This document shows, one piece after another, positions 63,771-64,000 of a stretch of DNA of 64,000 nucleotides (positions are counted from its first letter, which is position 1; each line of letters starts with the position of its first letter). The notes beneath the pieces are model-generated. The model was not told where the DNA came from. It saw only the letters and a program-made list of their open reading frames with translations, and ran no database searches. The DNA is from Aplidium turbinatum (Eukaryota; Chordata; Ascidiacea; Aplousobranchia; Polyclinidae): positions 2,914,001 to 2,978,000 of the forward strand of contig OU964934.1 of assembly GCA_918807975.1 (NCBI GenBank), given 5' to 3'. The translations under genes and the position numbers were made by a program.

Positions 63771-64000
63771 ATGGATAGCAAGTTTATAAAGCCCAGTTTG
63801 TTCAGCGCTGATCCCAACTCTAGTCAAGCTAGTAAAGAGTGGAAACATTGGCATCGAACATTTGCGAATTTTCTTGCAGCATTTCCAGCTGAACCAGAGA
63901 TCAGTGATGACGATAAACTGCGATGTTTGATCGCCCACGTTAATAAGGATGTTTACGATTACATCAGTGAATGTAATACTTATGAACTTGCAATAAGAAC
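63771..64000 (+). mobile_element. fossil Ty3/gypsy-like LTR element, gag start
   Basis: A start codon at 63771 opens a frame to the edge of the window that looks like the N-terminus of a Ty3/gypsy-type gag (the EWKHWHRTFANFL block is typical). Only the first 76 or so codons are seen. The visible part looks whole, but nothing can be said of the rest. It lies antisense in an intron of UBE2O, or just upstream of its visible exons, and so probably inserted there. Confidence 0.6.

Overview
This is nuclear DNA from an animal. It is AT-rich, and its spliced genes have GT-AG introns, some very long and packed with mobile elements. Three host genes are recognisable from their exons. AIMP2 (multi-tRNA-synthetase scaffold) lies on the + strand with five coding exons between 12804 and 31173. 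A PLEKHA8/FAPP2-type PH plus glycolipid-transfer gene lies on the + strand with seven exons between 43983 and 52852. The 3' half of UBE2O (giant E2/E3 ubiquitin enzyme) lies on the - strand with nine exons between 63417 and 59066 and continues past the right edge. All reading phases agree across every predicted splice junction. The L2-like LINE, tRNA-derived SINEs and many hAT, MULE-like and Academ-like DNA transposons suit an invertebrate deuterostome. A tunicate is plausible, but I cannot fix the species.

Layout. 1-2985: a SINE and unassigned DNA. 2986-10265: a MULE-like terminal-repeat element with 9-bp target duplications. It was invaded by an L2-like LINE, itself split by a ZBED-type hAT, and by a second hAT. 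10266-12803: repeats upstream of AIMP2. 12804-31173: AIMP2. Its 10.4-kb intron 1 is almost filled by a 9.4-kb Academ-like transposon that holds a 177-bp tandem array and further nested elements. Its 6.2-kb intron 3 holds a second element with 1.4-1.6-kb inverted arms. 31500-33480: transposon scraps and a fossil solo LTR. 33481-40217: a nest of hAT in hAT around a rearranged BEL/Pao-like fossil that itself holds two more hAT elements. 40218-43982: SINEs and three small inverted-repeat elements, one about 120 bp upstream of the PLEKHA8 start. 43983-52852: PLEKHA8, with a MULE carrying transposase remains in intron 1. 52853-59065: intergenic, with nested hAT/SINE remains and a pogo-like element. 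59066-64000: UBE2O, whose outermost visible intron holds the start of a Ty3-like gag fossil on the opposite strand.

The three genes have unrelated jobs: translation scaffold, Golgi glycolipid transport and protein quality control. They look like ordinary neighbours, not a pathway. Most of the remaining sequence is mobile DNA. The best-supported boundaries are those where exact 8-bp (hAT) or 9-bp (MULE-like) target duplications can be read on both sides. The most unusual observations are a tRNA-like (A box/B box) module shared by two small elements with unrelated inverted termini, an internal block shared by two hATs with different ends, and the two divergent XPG-like genes of the Academ-like element. 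Homology statements come from recalled family motifs, not from database searches.
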